A stretch of 41,955 nucleotides of DNA from CAZEVY01 sp964515555 (GTDB lineage Bacteria; Acidobacteriota; Terriglobia; Bryobacterales; Bryobacteraceae). Under the pieces are notes generated by a model. It did no database searches and was not told the origin of the DNA. It saw only the letters and a program-made list of their open reading frames with translations. Both the position numbers and the translations under genes were made by a program. The stretch's first letter is position 1, and each line of letters starts with the position of its first letter. The DNA is taken from positions 1-41,955 of the forward strand of contig CAZEVY010000038.1 of the NCBI GenBank assembly GCA_964515555.1, read 5' to 3'. Of the stretch, positions 8,347 to 19,197 are shown one piece after another.

Positions 8347-9195
8347 CTATTTCGCCCCCGACAACTCCAGCAGCTTCTCGACGAATCTCGCCGGCGCCTT
8401 CCCGGTAAAGCGCACCGTCGCGCCCTCGGCGCGAATCTCCGTCCCCGAGATATCGGGCAGGAGCTGCGTAAGAAACTTGAGCGCCTCGGCGAGCAGCGCC
8501 GCGTCCTTCTCCGTCTTCGCCACCGCCTGGCCGGCGACCTCGAGCGCCGCCGCGCCGCCACGGAATCCCATCTCCATCGACTCCACCGCCTGGAACAGGT
8601 CGCCGCGCAGCGCGCCGCTGACGGTGCGGTTGTCGGTCAACTCCGCCATCGCCAGCGCCGGCGATCCCGTCAGCACAAGCCAGCCGTGGTGCCGCGCGCT
8701 CAGCTCGCGCGCCCGCGCCACCAGCGCGGCTTCGGCCGTGGACTGACGGCGGTCGATCGCGCCCTGCACCGATTTTTCGTCGCCGATCGCGATGGTGGTT
8801 TCGCTCAGGAGAGCGACCGTTCCGTCGCGCGCCGCGATGGTCGTCACGCCGCGATACTCCCCGATCGTCTCGCCGCGCGACCGCGCCATCGAGAGAATCG
8901 GCGCCGCGACGAACTTGCCCCGCGCCACCGCGAGCATGCCCGTGCCGGCCACACCCGACGTCGTGAACACGACTTCGGCGGCGCGCGCGGCGAGATCGCG
9001 ATACTCGGCGGCTCCCGGCAGCCGCGCCAGCAGCCGCTTCCCGAAACCCGAACCGGCCAGCCGCTCCGCATCGAAACCGCCCACGAGCGGCGCACCCCGC
9101 GGCATCAGCGCCAATAGAGCGGGATCGGCGCCGGCGAGCGTTACGCACAGGACCGGCGCCGCCGCCATGCCGACGCAGGGCCACCGTCGCGCCAT
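8347..9195 (-). CDS. Hypothetical secreted protein of Acidobacteria type
   Basis: I do not recognise a named family in this 282-residue protein. It has a signal-peptide-like start (PCVGMAAAPVLCVTLAGA-DP), then alternating short beta strands and helices with many Ala and Gly. Segments such as LMPRGAPLVGGFDAERL, VLTGSPALAMAEL and LLPDISGTEIRAEGATVRFTGKAPARFVEKLLEL recall a group of secreted Acidobacteria proteins that measure up as duplicated alpha/beta units, but this is only an impression. It begins directly after the rnc stop codon (TAG then ATG), so it is translationally coupled to rnc, and it ends five bases before the aldo/keto reductase start. Confidence 0.55.
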   Translation of the reverse strand: MARRWPCVGMAAAPVLCVTLAGADPALLALMPRGAPLVGGFDAERLAGSGFGKRLLARLPGAAEYRDLAARAAEVVFTTSGVAGTGMLAVARGKFVAAPILSMARSRGETIGEYRGVTTIAARDGTVALLSETTIAIGDEKSVQGAIDRRQSTAEAALVARARELSARHHGWLVLTGSPALAMAELTDNRTVSGALRGDLFQAVESMEMGFRGGAAALEVAGQAVAKTEKDAALLAEALKFLTQLLPDISGTEIRAEGATVRFTGKAPARFVEKLLELSGAK

Positions 9196-9915
9196 CTAAA
9201 GGGCCACCTTCGTGCTCTCGGTCAACTGGTCGAGCACCAGGCGCGCGGCGCGCTGCCCCGCGCCTTTCTTCGACTGTCCCTCGGCGCGCGCGCTCCAGTC
9301 GTGCCCCACGCGCGCTTCCACCGTGAACGTCTTGCGATGCTCGGGCCCGCCTTCGCTCACCGTCGCGTAGCGCGGCGCCGGCAGACCCAGCGACTGGGCG
9401 CGCTCCTGGAGGGCGCCCTTGAAGTCCGTCACCAGCAGGTCGATGTCGTTCTCAGCCGCGTGAAAATCGGCGATGACGTGCTGGATCACGAATCGGCGGG
9501 CCTCGTCGATGCCGGCATCCAGGTAGAGCGCCGCGATCAGCGCCTCCAGTCCGTTGGCAAGCAGGGCGCGCTTGGCACGGCCGCCGCTCAGCTCCTCGCC
9601 CCGTCCGAGCCGCAGATGTTCGCCCAGATCGAGGGCGCTCGCGACGGCATGCAGGTGCGTCGCGCTCACCAGGAACGCTTTCAATTTGGAGAGCCGCCCC
9701 TCGGCGAAGTCCGGACACCTCCCCAACAGAGACTCGCTGATCAGGAAGCCGAGGATCGAGTCTCCCAGGAACTCCATCTGCTCGTTGTCGTTGAGGCGCG
9801 AGTCGCCGCCCGGATGGTCTTCGAAGGCGCGCGACTTATGCGTCAGAGCGCGCTGCAACAGATCGCGGTCCCGGAACCTGTGTCCGATTCTCTCTTCGAG
9901 CGCTTCTAGACTCAA
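9196..9915 (-). CDS. rnc: Ribonuclease III
   Basis: This 239-residue protein has the standard RNase III layout: a nuclease domain (about 1-150) and a double-stranded RNA-binding domain (about 163-235, starting TDFKGALQERAQ and ending KKGAGQRAARLVLDQL). The signature NEQMEFLGDSILG (44-56) supplies Glu48 and Asp52. The second catalytic pair, normally D-x-x-E, reads N-G-L-E (Asn121, Glu124), so the first acid is replaced by Asn. RNase III cuts structured RNA in rRNA maturation and antisense regulation. The gene leads into the secreted unknown protein with no spacing and lies 17 bases after the TPR gene upstream. Confidence 0.93.
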   Translation of the reverse strand: MSLEALEERIGHRFRDRDLLQRALTHKSRAFEDHPGGDSRLNDNEQMEFLGDSILGFLISESLLGRCPDFAEGRLSKLKAFLVSATHLHAVASALDLGEHLRLGRGEELSGGRAKRALLANGLEALIAALYLDAGIDEARRFVIQHVIADFHAAENDIDLLVTDFKGALQERAQSLGLPAPRYATVSEGGPEHRKTFTVEARVGHDWSARAEGQSKKGAGQRAARLVLDQLTESTKVAL

Positions 9916-9932
9916 CTCCCCGCCACGCTCCG

Positions 9933-10694
9933 CTATTTCTTCGCCGCCTTCCCCTGCGTCGCCTTGGTCTTCTCGCTCTGGGCGAACTGCTTGATCACGG
10001 GGTTCGTCTGCGGATCGGCGATCAGCGGATCGAGATGCGCGATCGCCTCATCGTAGTTCCCATTGTTGTTGTAGGCCGCCGCCAGGCGAACCTTAGTGGC
10101 CGGATCCGGCGTCGCCGCCGCATCGATGGACGCCTTGAACGCCTGAATGGCGTCGGGAAACTTCTTGCGCGCCAGCGCGATCATCCCCAGCGCTTCGTGC
10201 GCCTGCGCCACAAAGTCCTTCTTCACCGCGGCCCACTGCTCGTCGGTGATCTCCGGACGCGGCTTCACCGCCGATTCGATGGCGCTGAAGGCGTCCTTGG
10301 CGTACTTCTCGGCCTTCGAGAGCTTCTCTTCCTTGTCGAGATCGAACTCGCGCGTGCGCTGCGGGATGCCGCCGGCGAGCATGATCATCGCCGAGAAGTT
10401 CTTGGGATCGAGCTCCAGCGTGCGCTCCGAGTAGAACACCATTTTTTCGAAGTCGTTCTTCTCCTGCGCCGAGGCGGCCGCCACCTGGAAGGCGAACGGC
10501 TTGAACTCGGTGTCCGCGAAGTTCTTGATCAAGTTCTCAACCGCCTTGATGCGCGCGTCGGCGTCCGGCGCGTTCTGGATCGCCATCAACGCGTCGACTT
10601 CCTTCTGGGACTTCGGCTGCGGGGGTTTGGCCTGCGCCGACAGGATCGCGGCGCACGTCAGCATGCCCGCTGCCATGATGAGTACTCGTCTCAT
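9933..10694 (-). CDS. Secreted TPR-repeat protein
   Basis: The protein has 253 residues. A signal peptide (MRRVLIMAAGMLTCAAILSAQA, cut before KPP) precedes helical repeats: IKAVENLIKNFADTEFKPFAFQVAAASA, FEKMVFYSERTLELDPKNFSAMIML, and near the end YNNNGNYDEAIAHLDPLIADP. These are tetratricopeptide-like helix pairs, expected to form a protein-binding scaffold in the periplasm. The start has a good ribosome-binding site (GAGGAG, seven bases upstream), and the ATG abuts the TAA of the previous TPR gene. The pair is thus one transcriptional and translational unit. The basic Lys-rich tail (GKAAKK) is unremarkable. Confidence 0.75.
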   Translation of the reverse strand: MRRVLIMAAGMLTCAAILSAQAKPPQPKSQKEVDALMAIQNAPDADARIKAVENLIKNFADTEFKPFAFQVAAASAQEKNDFEKMVFYSERTLELDPKNFSAMIMLAGGIPQRTREFDLDKEEKLSKAEKYAKDAFSAIESAVKPRPEITDEQWAAVKKDFVAQAHEALGMIALARKKFPDAIQAFKASIDAAATPDPATKVRLAAAYNNNGNYDEAIAHLDPLIADPQTNPVIKQFAQSEKTKATQGKAAKK

Positions 10695-12185
10695 TTAATT
10701 GCTCCTCGGTTTGAATGACTCTTTGATCTCCATCTCGGCACGCTTGCGCGGCTCCGCCGGACACCCCGCCGTCTCCATCGCGGACTTGTAATAGCCGATC
10801 GCTTCCTGCCGCTCGCCCGCCGCATCCGACAGCCTTCCCAGGAAGATCAGCGACCAGCACCTCACCTGAGCGTCCGGCTCCAGCTCGAGCGTCTTCAGGA
10901 ACAGCTTCTCGGCCAGCTCCGGATTCCGCGTGAGCGCCGCCACCCGCGCCAGTCCATGATACGCCCGCGCCTGGAGCGGTTTCTCGGCAGTCTCCTCCGC
11001 CGCCTTCAGCCACCGTTCGCGGGCTTTCTCATACTGCCTGGCGTCGTAGAAATCCTCGGCTTCGCGCAGCGTCTTTTCGACTCCGGTCAGCTCAGGCGGC
11101 TTCGGCGGGGCGACCGGCCGGGCGCGCCGCGCCACGGGCGCCTCCAGGAACGGCACGTTCGCCAGGCGGCGCTCCTCCTTGCGCAGGTCGATGCTCTTCA
11201 CCAATTCGGGAAAGTATAGCCGCATCGACTGTTCCTGCTTCTCGTACACCGGAAGCTGCTCGTAGAAGTGCGGCGACATCACGAAGCCCTCGCGCAGCGC
11301 CTGGTCGACCAGCGCCTCGCGCCGCGATGCCGGCGCCAGCCGCGCCTCGATGGACCGCGCCAGGCTTCGGCTCGCCAGCAACAGGAAGTCCTGCTTGTAG
11401 TGATCGGCGAGCGCGCCCGCGCCCAACGCGAAGTCGCCCAACGCCTTCTTCTTCTCCAGCTCCGCCGACGCGTTGGTCGCCATCTGGTCGAGCAGGCTGT
11501 GCAGGTACGACATCCGAATGTCCGCCATGGGCAGATCCGCCGAGGGCGTCACCACGACGAAATACTCGTCGAGAAAGCTGCGCACGTGGATCTGGTTGGG
11601 CGCGCCCAGAATGTCGACGTAAATCTGGAATCGCTTGCCTCGGTAACCGGCGCTGGTCGGATTGCGCAGGTACCCGTTGAGCTCCAGGAGCGCATGCGTC
11701 ACCGGCTCGTGATAGCGCGCGATCATCTCCTCGAACGCCGGCTGGGCCGCGCGCCACAGTTCGGGGATGGCCGCCTCCGCGTAGAACTTCTCCATCAGCG
11801 GCGCGAGCGGCGCCAGCGCCGCCACGTCCGGCGGCAACTGGTACTCGGTGACGCGAAACCGGAACTTCGGAGCTTCAACCATCAGCCCGAACGAGACGTA
11901 CTGGCGCAACTCCCAGTTGGCGTCTTCCTGCCGGTGCTGCACGTAGAATTCGCGAATCTTCGCCAGCGATGGCGGATTGCGCCGCGCGATTTCGTCGCGG
12001 ATCGCCTTGCGGAAGCGGTGATTGGTGGGAGATTCCACCTCGGCGTCGTAGCCCACGGAGTTGATCGCCGCCAGCACCGTGAAGAGCGCCTCGCTCGCGT
12101 CGAGTTGCCCCTGCCCGCCGCGCGGCTGTGCCGGAAGCGCGGCGGTGAACGCCAGCAATAACGGTATGAACGCGACCCGCGGCAA
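10695..12185 (-). CDS. Secreted protein with C-terminal TPR repeats
   Basis: This is a 496-residue protein with a signal peptide (AFIPLLLAFTAALPAQP). The first 350 residues form an alpha-rich domain that I cannot assign, with segments such as RQYVSFGLMVEAPKFRF and YVDILGAPNQIHVRSFLDEYFVVVTP. The C-terminal third has TPR units: LREAEDFYDARQYEKARERWLKAAEE, RAYHGLARVAALTRNPELAEKLFLKTLEL and GRLSDAAGERQEAIGYYKSAME. No zinc-protease HExxH motif is present. It is the first gene of a two-gene TPR unit, and the TonB receptor gene ends eight bases upstream of its start. The role is unknown; an envelope scaffold is inferred from the repeats. Confidence 0.7.
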   Translation of the reverse strand: MPRVAFIPLLLAFTAALPAQPRGGQGQLDASEALFTVLAAINSVGYDAEVESPTNHRFRKAIRDEIARRNPPSLAKIREFYVQHRQEDANWELRQYVSFGLMVEAPKFRFRVTEYQLPPDVAALAPLAPLMEKFYAEAAIPELWRAAQPAFEEMIARYHEPVTHALLELNGYLRNPTSAGYRGKRFQIYVDILGAPNQIHVRSFLDEYFVVVTPSADLPMADIRMSYLHSLLDQMATNASAELEKKKALGDFALGAGALADHYKQDFLLLASRSLARSIEARLAPASRREALVDQALREGFVMSPHFYEQLPVYEKQEQSMRLYFPELVKSIDLRKEERRLANVPFLEAPVARRARPVAPPKPPELTGVEKTLREAEDFYDARQYEKARERWLKAAEETAEKPLQARAYHGLARVAALTRNPELAEKLFLKTLELEPDAQVRCWSLIFLGRLSDAAGERQEAIGYYKSAMETAGCPAEPRKRAEMEIKESFKPRSN

Positions 12186-12192
12186 TCTATCT

Positions 12193-13956
12193 CTAGTTTA
12201 GCTTACTCCCCCCAAACACCACCCACTCGACCCCGCCCACGACCCCGCGGCCCGGCATCGCCACCCCCGGAATCTCCTCGTAGCGCGACCCGGTGAGGTT
12301 CGTCGCATGCAGGAAGGGATGCAAACGCCCCGCCCTCCGCGCGACGTACACATCCCACACGGCGTATGGATCGCGACCCAGCCGCCGCAGCGCGCCCACG
12401 CGCGTCCGCGCGATCAAACCGCCGGGCAATTCACCCTGCCAGCCCGCGATCCCGTAGTGTGTCGGGTAATTGAACACGTACTTCGACAATGTGTCCGCGA
12501 CCACCGCGCCGGCGCCGCGAAGTCCCGTGTAGGCGAGGTCGACCACGCCCGCGCGGCCCGCCCGCACCGCGACACTGGCCTCGACCCCCGTGAATCGCAG
12601 CCGCTGGAAGTTGGTCGCACGCCAGATGTCGGCCGCCGACCGGCGCACGTAGTCGATCCCGTCTCTCTCGCGCCGGTGAAACACCGCGACGTCGGCGCGC
12701 ACAAGGCCGCCGCGGTTCCACATCGCACCGCCCTCGTAGCTGGTCGCCGATTCCGGACGCAGATCGGGCGACCCCAGGTTCGCCGGGTCGTGGTAGTAAA
12801 GGTCCGTGAAGCTGGGCAGGCGGAACGCGCGGCTCACGCTCCCGCGCAGCTTCCATCCGCGCGCCAACCATACGCCCGCGCTCGCCGACGGGCTGAACTG
12901 GCTCTCGCGCGACCCGTACACCTCCTCGCGCGCGCCAGCCGTAAACGAGAATCGGCGCAGGGCGCGCACGTCGATCGCCGCGTACCCCGCTCCTCGCGCA
13001 CGCGTGTGCCGCCCGAGGTTGGTGCTCTCGACCGCCTCGCGCAGGCCCTCGACTCCGTAATGAATCCGCGCGTTCGCGCCGACCGCTTCGCGCCGCCGCA
13101 GCGTCGCCTGCCAGGACTCCACGGCGTGCCGGTTCGTGAACACCTCCGGCCGGTCGCGATACAGCACAAACAAATCCGTGTGCCTCCGGAACGCGACTCC
13201 GGCCTCCGTACGATCGCCGATCGTCTGCCGCAGAGCGCCGTACCAGGTCCGCGTGCGCTCCCACGAGTTGAAGTTTCCGTAGAACTGGTCGGCGCCGAAG
13301 GGCCGGTCGGCGTGCGCCAGCGTGATGTCGCTGACGCCGATGCGCGACTTCGCACGTGTGAGCGAGTTCATCGCCATGTGCCGGTAGTCGCGATTCTCGC
13401 GGAAGCCCGTCGAGAAATCGCGCGAGAACGCCAGTTGCTGGCTACCGTCCTTCCAGGCGTATGCCGCCGACCCGCGTTGCTGGTTGACGCCGAAGTTCCC
13501 CGCCGCCGCACGCAGCCGGAACTCGCTCGCTTCGGGGGGCCGCGTGAGGAAATGCACGACGCCTCCGGTCGCCTCCGAGCCGTAGAGCGTCGACCCGGAG
13601 CCTTTCAGCACCTCGATCCGTTCGATGGCCTCCAGCGGAACCGGCACGTTCATGTTGTGATGGCCCGACTGCGCGTCGTTCAGCCGCATGCCGTTGAGCA
13701 TCACGAGCGTCTGACCGAAGCCGCCGCCGCGGATCGAGACGTCGGTCTGGAGATTATTCGGCGCGCGCTGCCGCAGGTCGACCGAGGAGTCGCGATTCAG
13801 GAAGTCGATGACCGTCGCCGCCGTGAGCGCGCCGGCGCGCGGATCGAAGGTCCGCACGGAGCGGTCGGCCTCTTCCAGGGGAATCGGCTCGAAGCTGCCC
13901 GTCACAACGACCACGTCCTTGCGCTGCGCGAAAAGCGCCAGCAGCAACAGCCACAT
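12193..13956 (-). CDS. TonB-dependent outer-membrane receptor, BtuB-like
   Basis: The 587-residue protein begins with a signal peptide (MWLLLLALFAQR), then a TonB-box-like DVVVVTG. The plug domain runs to about residue 165: AATVIDFLNRDSSVDLRQRAP, VSIRGGGFGQTLVMLNGMRLND, and IERIEVLKGSGSTLYGSEATGGVVHFLT. The remainder is a 22-strand-type barrel with many aromatic-ended strands, including WLARGWKLRGSVSRAFRLPSFTDLYY and a strand near the C-terminus (GVEWVVFGG). Length and plug motifs fit the small BtuB/cobalamin or siderophore receptor group; the ligand cannot be read. No cobalamin riboswitch was recognised upstream, where the kelch gene ends nine bases away. Confidence 0.85.
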   Translation of the reverse strand: MWLLLLALFAQRKDVVVVTGSFEPIPLEEADRSVRTFDPRAGALTAATVIDFLNRDSSVDLRQRAPNNLQTDVSIRGGGFGQTLVMLNGMRLNDAQSGHHNMNVPVPLEAIERIEVLKGSGSTLYGSEATGGVVHFLTRPPEASEFRLRAAAGNFGVNQQRGSAAYAWKDGSQQLAFSRDFSTGFRENRDYRHMAMNSLTRAKSRIGVSDITLAHADRPFGADQFYGNFNSWERTRTWYGALRQTIGDRTEAGVAFRRHTDLFVLYRDRPEVFTNRHAVESWQATLRRREAVGANARIHYGVEGLREAVESTNLGRHTRARGAGYAAIDVRALRRFSFTAGAREEVYGSRESQFSPSASAGVWLARGWKLRGSVSRAFRLPSFTDLYYHDPANLGSPDLRPESATSYEGGAMWNRGGLVRADVAVFHRRERDGIDYVRRSAADIWRATNFQRLRFTGVEASVAVRAGRAGVVDLAYTGLRGAGAVVADTLSKYVFNYPTHYGIAGWQGELPGGLIARTRVGALRRLGRDPYAVWDVYVARRAGRLHPFLHATNLTGSRYEEIPGVAMPGRGVVGGVEWVVFGGSKLN

Positions 13957-13965
13957 GGATCGATG

Positions 13966-15780
13966 CTATCGCACCGTCACCCGCACCCGATTCGCCGTCT
14001 TCCCGTCGACCGTGAGCACGACCTCCACGTCGCCGCGCCCCGCCAGCGACCTCGCAATGCGCGCGTTCACCTGGTCGAGTCCGCTGAACCCCGGCGTCGC
14101 ACCCGCGTATATGACCTCGCTCGCCTCGCCGCCGATCGTCACGTGCACGTTCGGCAGATCGGTTCGATAGCGGATGCCGGTTCCGTACAGAATCAGAAAA
14201 ACCTGGTCGCCGTCCGCGCCCGTGTCGATCGGAGCAGCGACGAACCGATTCTGCGCCGAGTCGAAGTTGGCGACAGGCTCCACTGTCTCGGCGCCGCTGA
14301 CAGTCCGCCGAAACACCTGCGCCGCCGGCAGACCCTGCCCCGTGCTGTCGGCGGTGAACAGCGATGGCGCCGCCAGCGAAATCTCGATGGTCCCGGCTGC
14401 GGTGACGCTTCCACCGCTCCGAACCGTGACGTATGCCAGGCCCGGTGCGGTGCCACGCGGAACGATGTAGTTAATCTGTCCCGGCGAGACCAGCAGCAAC
14501 GGCGCCGTACGCTCGACGCCGGCGCGGTCGCGCACCCGCACGCTGACGCCGAGCACCTCGAGCGCGCCCTGCGACGTTCGCGTGTCCGTCGCCAGACTCG
14601 CTCCGAACGCGGCGACGATCGCCTCGGGCGCGCTCCCCGGAGTAAAACTGGCCGCCGACACACTGGCGGCAGCCGGGAAGGCGCTGTCAAATAGCTCGGC
14701 GGTGTTCAGCACGTTGACGGCGGTGCCCGCGGCGTTGGCGGCCCCGCCGCCGGCGACAAGCACCTTTCCGTTCGGCAAGCCGGTCGCCGTATGGTTGTAG
14801 CGGCCTCCGTTGAGATCCGGCGCCGCGCGCCACGTCCCCGCAACCGGATCGTAGATCTGCGCGGTCTTGAGAAACCCGACGAAGCCTTCGGTGCTGCCGC
14901 CCGCCGCCAGCACCTCCCCGTGCGGCAGCAACGTCAGCGTATGCACAAACCGAACCCCGTTCAGGCTGCCGGTGGCCGACCATCGCCCCGTCGCGGGATC
15001 GTAGATCTCCGCCGCGGCCGTCGGGAATCCGTCCGCCGCCACACCGCCGGCGATAAGCACTCTGCCGTCCGACAGGGACACGCCGTTGGCGACCGGACGC
15101 GGTGTGATCAGCTCGCCCGTCAGCGTCCAGGAATTCGCCGCTGGATCGTAAATCTCGCAGATCCGATTCGACGGGTCGGCTCCCTGCACCCCTGACTGCC
15201 CGCCGGCAACAAGCACCTTCCCGTCCGGCAGCAGCGCCACGGCGCTACTGTATCGGGCCGCACTCATCGGCGCCGTGGCCCTCCACGTCCCCGACACCGG
15301 ATCGTAAATCTCGGCACTGGTGGACGCTCCTGAAGCGGTGAGACCTCCGACCACAAAGACCCGTCCGTCAGGCAGTAGTACGGCCGCGGGACTCTGGCGA
15401 ACGTTCGTCATGCTGCCCGTCGGAGCCCATGTTGCGGCTTCGGGATCGTAAACCTCCGCGGAGCTCAGCCGGGCCGCGCCCGGCGAGGTGAGGCCGCCCG
15501 CGACGAGAACCTTGCCGTTGTACAGCCGAACGGCGAGATGAATCGACCGCACGACGCCGATGTTGCCGGTCGCGCTCCACTGGCCCGTGGCAGGATCGTA
15601 GAGTTCGGAAGTCAGTCCGGCGCCGCCGATTGCCAGGACCTTCCCGTTCGACAGCAAGGTCGATGTGAAGCTGTTGCGTGCTCCAGTCATCGCTCCCGTG
15701 ACGCTCCAGGAAGGCTGCGCCTCGACGAGAATACCGCCGGCCGGCAGCCACAGAACACACGCAAACAGGATTCGTCTCAA
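13966..15780 (-). CDS. Kelch-repeat secreted protein with Solibacter C-terminal domain
   Basis: This 604-residue protein has a signal peptide (about 1-21) and then about six kelch blades of roughly 55 residues. Each carries the pattern NGKVLVAGG, then EIYDPxxxxWxxTG. They form a beta-propeller over residues 25-370. The C-terminal 230 residues (from SAASFTPGSAPEAIVAAFG through LLLVSPGQINYIVPRGTAPG and LYGTGIRYR) match the domain known as Solibacter uncharacterised C-terminal domain (TIGR03437), which is expanded in Bryobacterales. This is the best lineage marker in the window. The protein is probably exported and may bind carbohydrate or protein; its role is unknown. Confidence 0.88.
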   Translation of the reverse strand: MRRILFACVLWLPAGGILVEAQPSWSVTGAMTGARNSFTSTLLSNGKVLAIGGAGLTSELYDPATGQWSATGNIGVVRSIHLAVRLYNGKVLVAGGLTSPGAARLSSAEVYDPEAATWAPTGSMTNVRQSPAAVLLPDGRVFVVGGLTASGASTSAEIYDPVSGTWRATAPMSAARYSSAVALLPDGKVLVAGGQSGVQGADPSNRICEIYDPAANSWTLTGELITPRPVANGVSLSDGRVLIAGGVAADGFPTAAAEIYDPATGRWSATGSLNGVRFVHTLTLLPHGEVLAAGGSTEGFVGFLKTAQIYDPVAGTWRAAPDLNGGRYNHTATGLPNGKVLVAGGGAANAAGTAVNVLNTAELFDSAFPAAASVSAASFTPGSAPEAIVAAFGASLATDTRTSQGALEVLGVSVRVRDRAGVERTAPLLLVSPGQINYIVPRGTAPGLAYVTVRSGGSVTAAGTIEISLAAPSLFTADSTGQGLPAAQVFRRTVSGAETVEPVANFDSAQNRFVAAPIDTGADGDQVFLILYGTGIRYRTDLPNVHVTIGGEASEVIYAGATPGFSGLDQVNARIARSLAGRGDVEVVLTVDGKTANRVRVTVR

Positions 15781-15805
15781 AACACCCTCCGACGAATCCA
15801 GGTAA

Positions 15806-16837
15806 TCACTGATTCGCCGGACGGCGCAACTCCGCCGGCGCGCGATCCCGATCGAGCGCCTCCACCCGCACCTTCCACTCGACCGCCACGGTCTCCGGCG
15901 GGAAGCACTGCCGCTCGTCGCAAGCCTGGTAGCGGACCGTTCCTTTCACGGTCAGCACACCCGCTTCCAGCAGCGGCGTCAGCGCGCGCGAGTCGCCCGA
16001 TACCGTGAGGTCGCGACGGATGGTGAACCGCCCCTGGAAGACGGGCACCGTGTCGCCGGCCAGCGTCATCCGCTCCGAGGCGGGGAACTCCGGCGGGTGC
16101 GGCTTGTATCCAGCCGATTCCGCCAGGTCCCAGCGAATCGCGATGTAGTCCTCGGGCGCGCCCGGCGCGTAGACATGCAGATTCGGCTTCATCTCGATTT
16201 CCAGCGCCACCGAGATGCGGTGTCCGATAGCCGCGGCGGTGGTGCTGATCCGCGGAGTGATCCTGAGATGCCCGGTCTCCACCGCCGTCCCGGCCGCCGC
16301 GGGCTCCTCGCGGAAGTGCGACGTGAGAATCCCGCCGATCGTGAACCGCTCCCGGAAATCGTCTTCGAAGTAGCGCGCCGTCACCACGCCCGCGCCGTCG
16401 ATGACGTAGATGCCGGGGTGCGGCACGCCGTAGGCGAGATTCCCCTGCGGGATCTTGTCGTTGAAGATTCCGAAGGCGCGAATCACCTTGGAGTCCGCGT
16501 CCGACAGCAGTGGGAACTGGATGCCGCGGCGGCCGGCGAAGTGCTTCAAGGTCCCCACGGTGTCGTAACTGATGGCCGCGATCCCGTAGCCGCGTTGCGC
16601 CAGCGCCTCGCGATGGCTTTCCAGCTCCACGAGCTGGGCTTTGCAGTAGGGTCACCAGTCGGCCGAGCGGTGGAAGAGCACGAACGCGCCCTGTCGCCCC
16701 TTCACGGTGTCGAATGTCTGTCGCGCGCCGTTTTGATCGGCAAGCTCGAACGGTGGAATCCGGTCGCCAACGCCGAGTGGCGCGACGGCTTGCGCCATCG
16801 CCATGCCCGATGCGGCGAGTACGAGTGCGAGTTTCAT
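15806..16837 (-). CDS. Predicted selenoprotein: UxxC redoxin fused to DsbD-alpha-like domain
   Basis: Read through a TGA at 16652-16654, this is one 343-residue protein. A signal peptide (1-16) is followed by a peroxiredoxin/thioredoxin-like domain (about 22-165): GVGDRIPPFELADQNG, FVLFHRSADW, the TGA codon (residue 62), PYCKAQLVELE, and YGVPHPGIYVIDGAGVV. Family members have Cys at residue 62 (SADWCPYC), so TGA replaces the first catalytic Cys and leaves Cys65, giving U-x-x-C. A hairpin 15-31 bases after TGA fits a bacterial SECIS. The C-terminal part (about 185-330) resembles the N-terminal domain of DsbD, including YQACDERQCFPP with Cys306 and Cys311. The role is probably periplasmic thiol redox chemistry. 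If Sec is not inserted, the product would be a useless 61-residue peptide. Confidence 0.78.
16621..16637 (-). promoter_or_regulatory. Candidate bacterial SECIS hairpin
   Basis: On the coding strand, CCAGCTC, loop GTG and GAGCTGG form a perfect 7-bp stem with a 3-base loop. The loop begins 22 bases after the TGA (16652-16654) and has G as its first base. Published rules for bacterial SECIS elements (short loop, G among the first loop bases, loop roughly 16-37 bases after UGA) are met. A two-base-pair extension (GC/GC) below an AAA bulge is also possible. The hairpin lies wholly inside the coding sequence. Confidence 0.65.
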
Positions 16838-16941
16838 AACGCTCGCAGCCAGTTTACACCCCCGGACCCCTGGCCTTTGTCGCCGATGCGATTGCCCGCG
16901 TGCAGCCGGCGCCGAGACCGTCCTGTACTACGATGGTCGCG

Positions 16942-19188
<2,247 letters not shown>

Positions 19189-19197
19189 GCCGGCGGG

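Noticed and set aside
7374..8561. Longer aldo/keto reductase starting at 8561
   Set aside because: The extra 73 residues are Arg-rich, not part of the family and overlap the upstream gene in another frame; the ATG at 8342 fits the fold.
13957..14020. Cobalamin riboswitch ahead of the BtuB-like receptor
   Set aside because: Only nine bases separate it from the kelch gene, and no riboswitch core was recognised.
12307..14694. Plus-strand open frame of 795 codons opposite the TonB receptor and kelch genes
   Set aside because: Arg/His-rich composition without motifs; it is the antisense shadow of two well-supported minus-strand genes in GC-rich DNA.
16652..16654. TGA read as a true stop, making the redoxin a pseudogene
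   Set aside because: The codon replaces precisely the catalytic Cys, the frame is intact for the whole remainder, and a SECIS-like hairpin follows at the expected distance; this favours Sec insertion, though resequencing is still needed.
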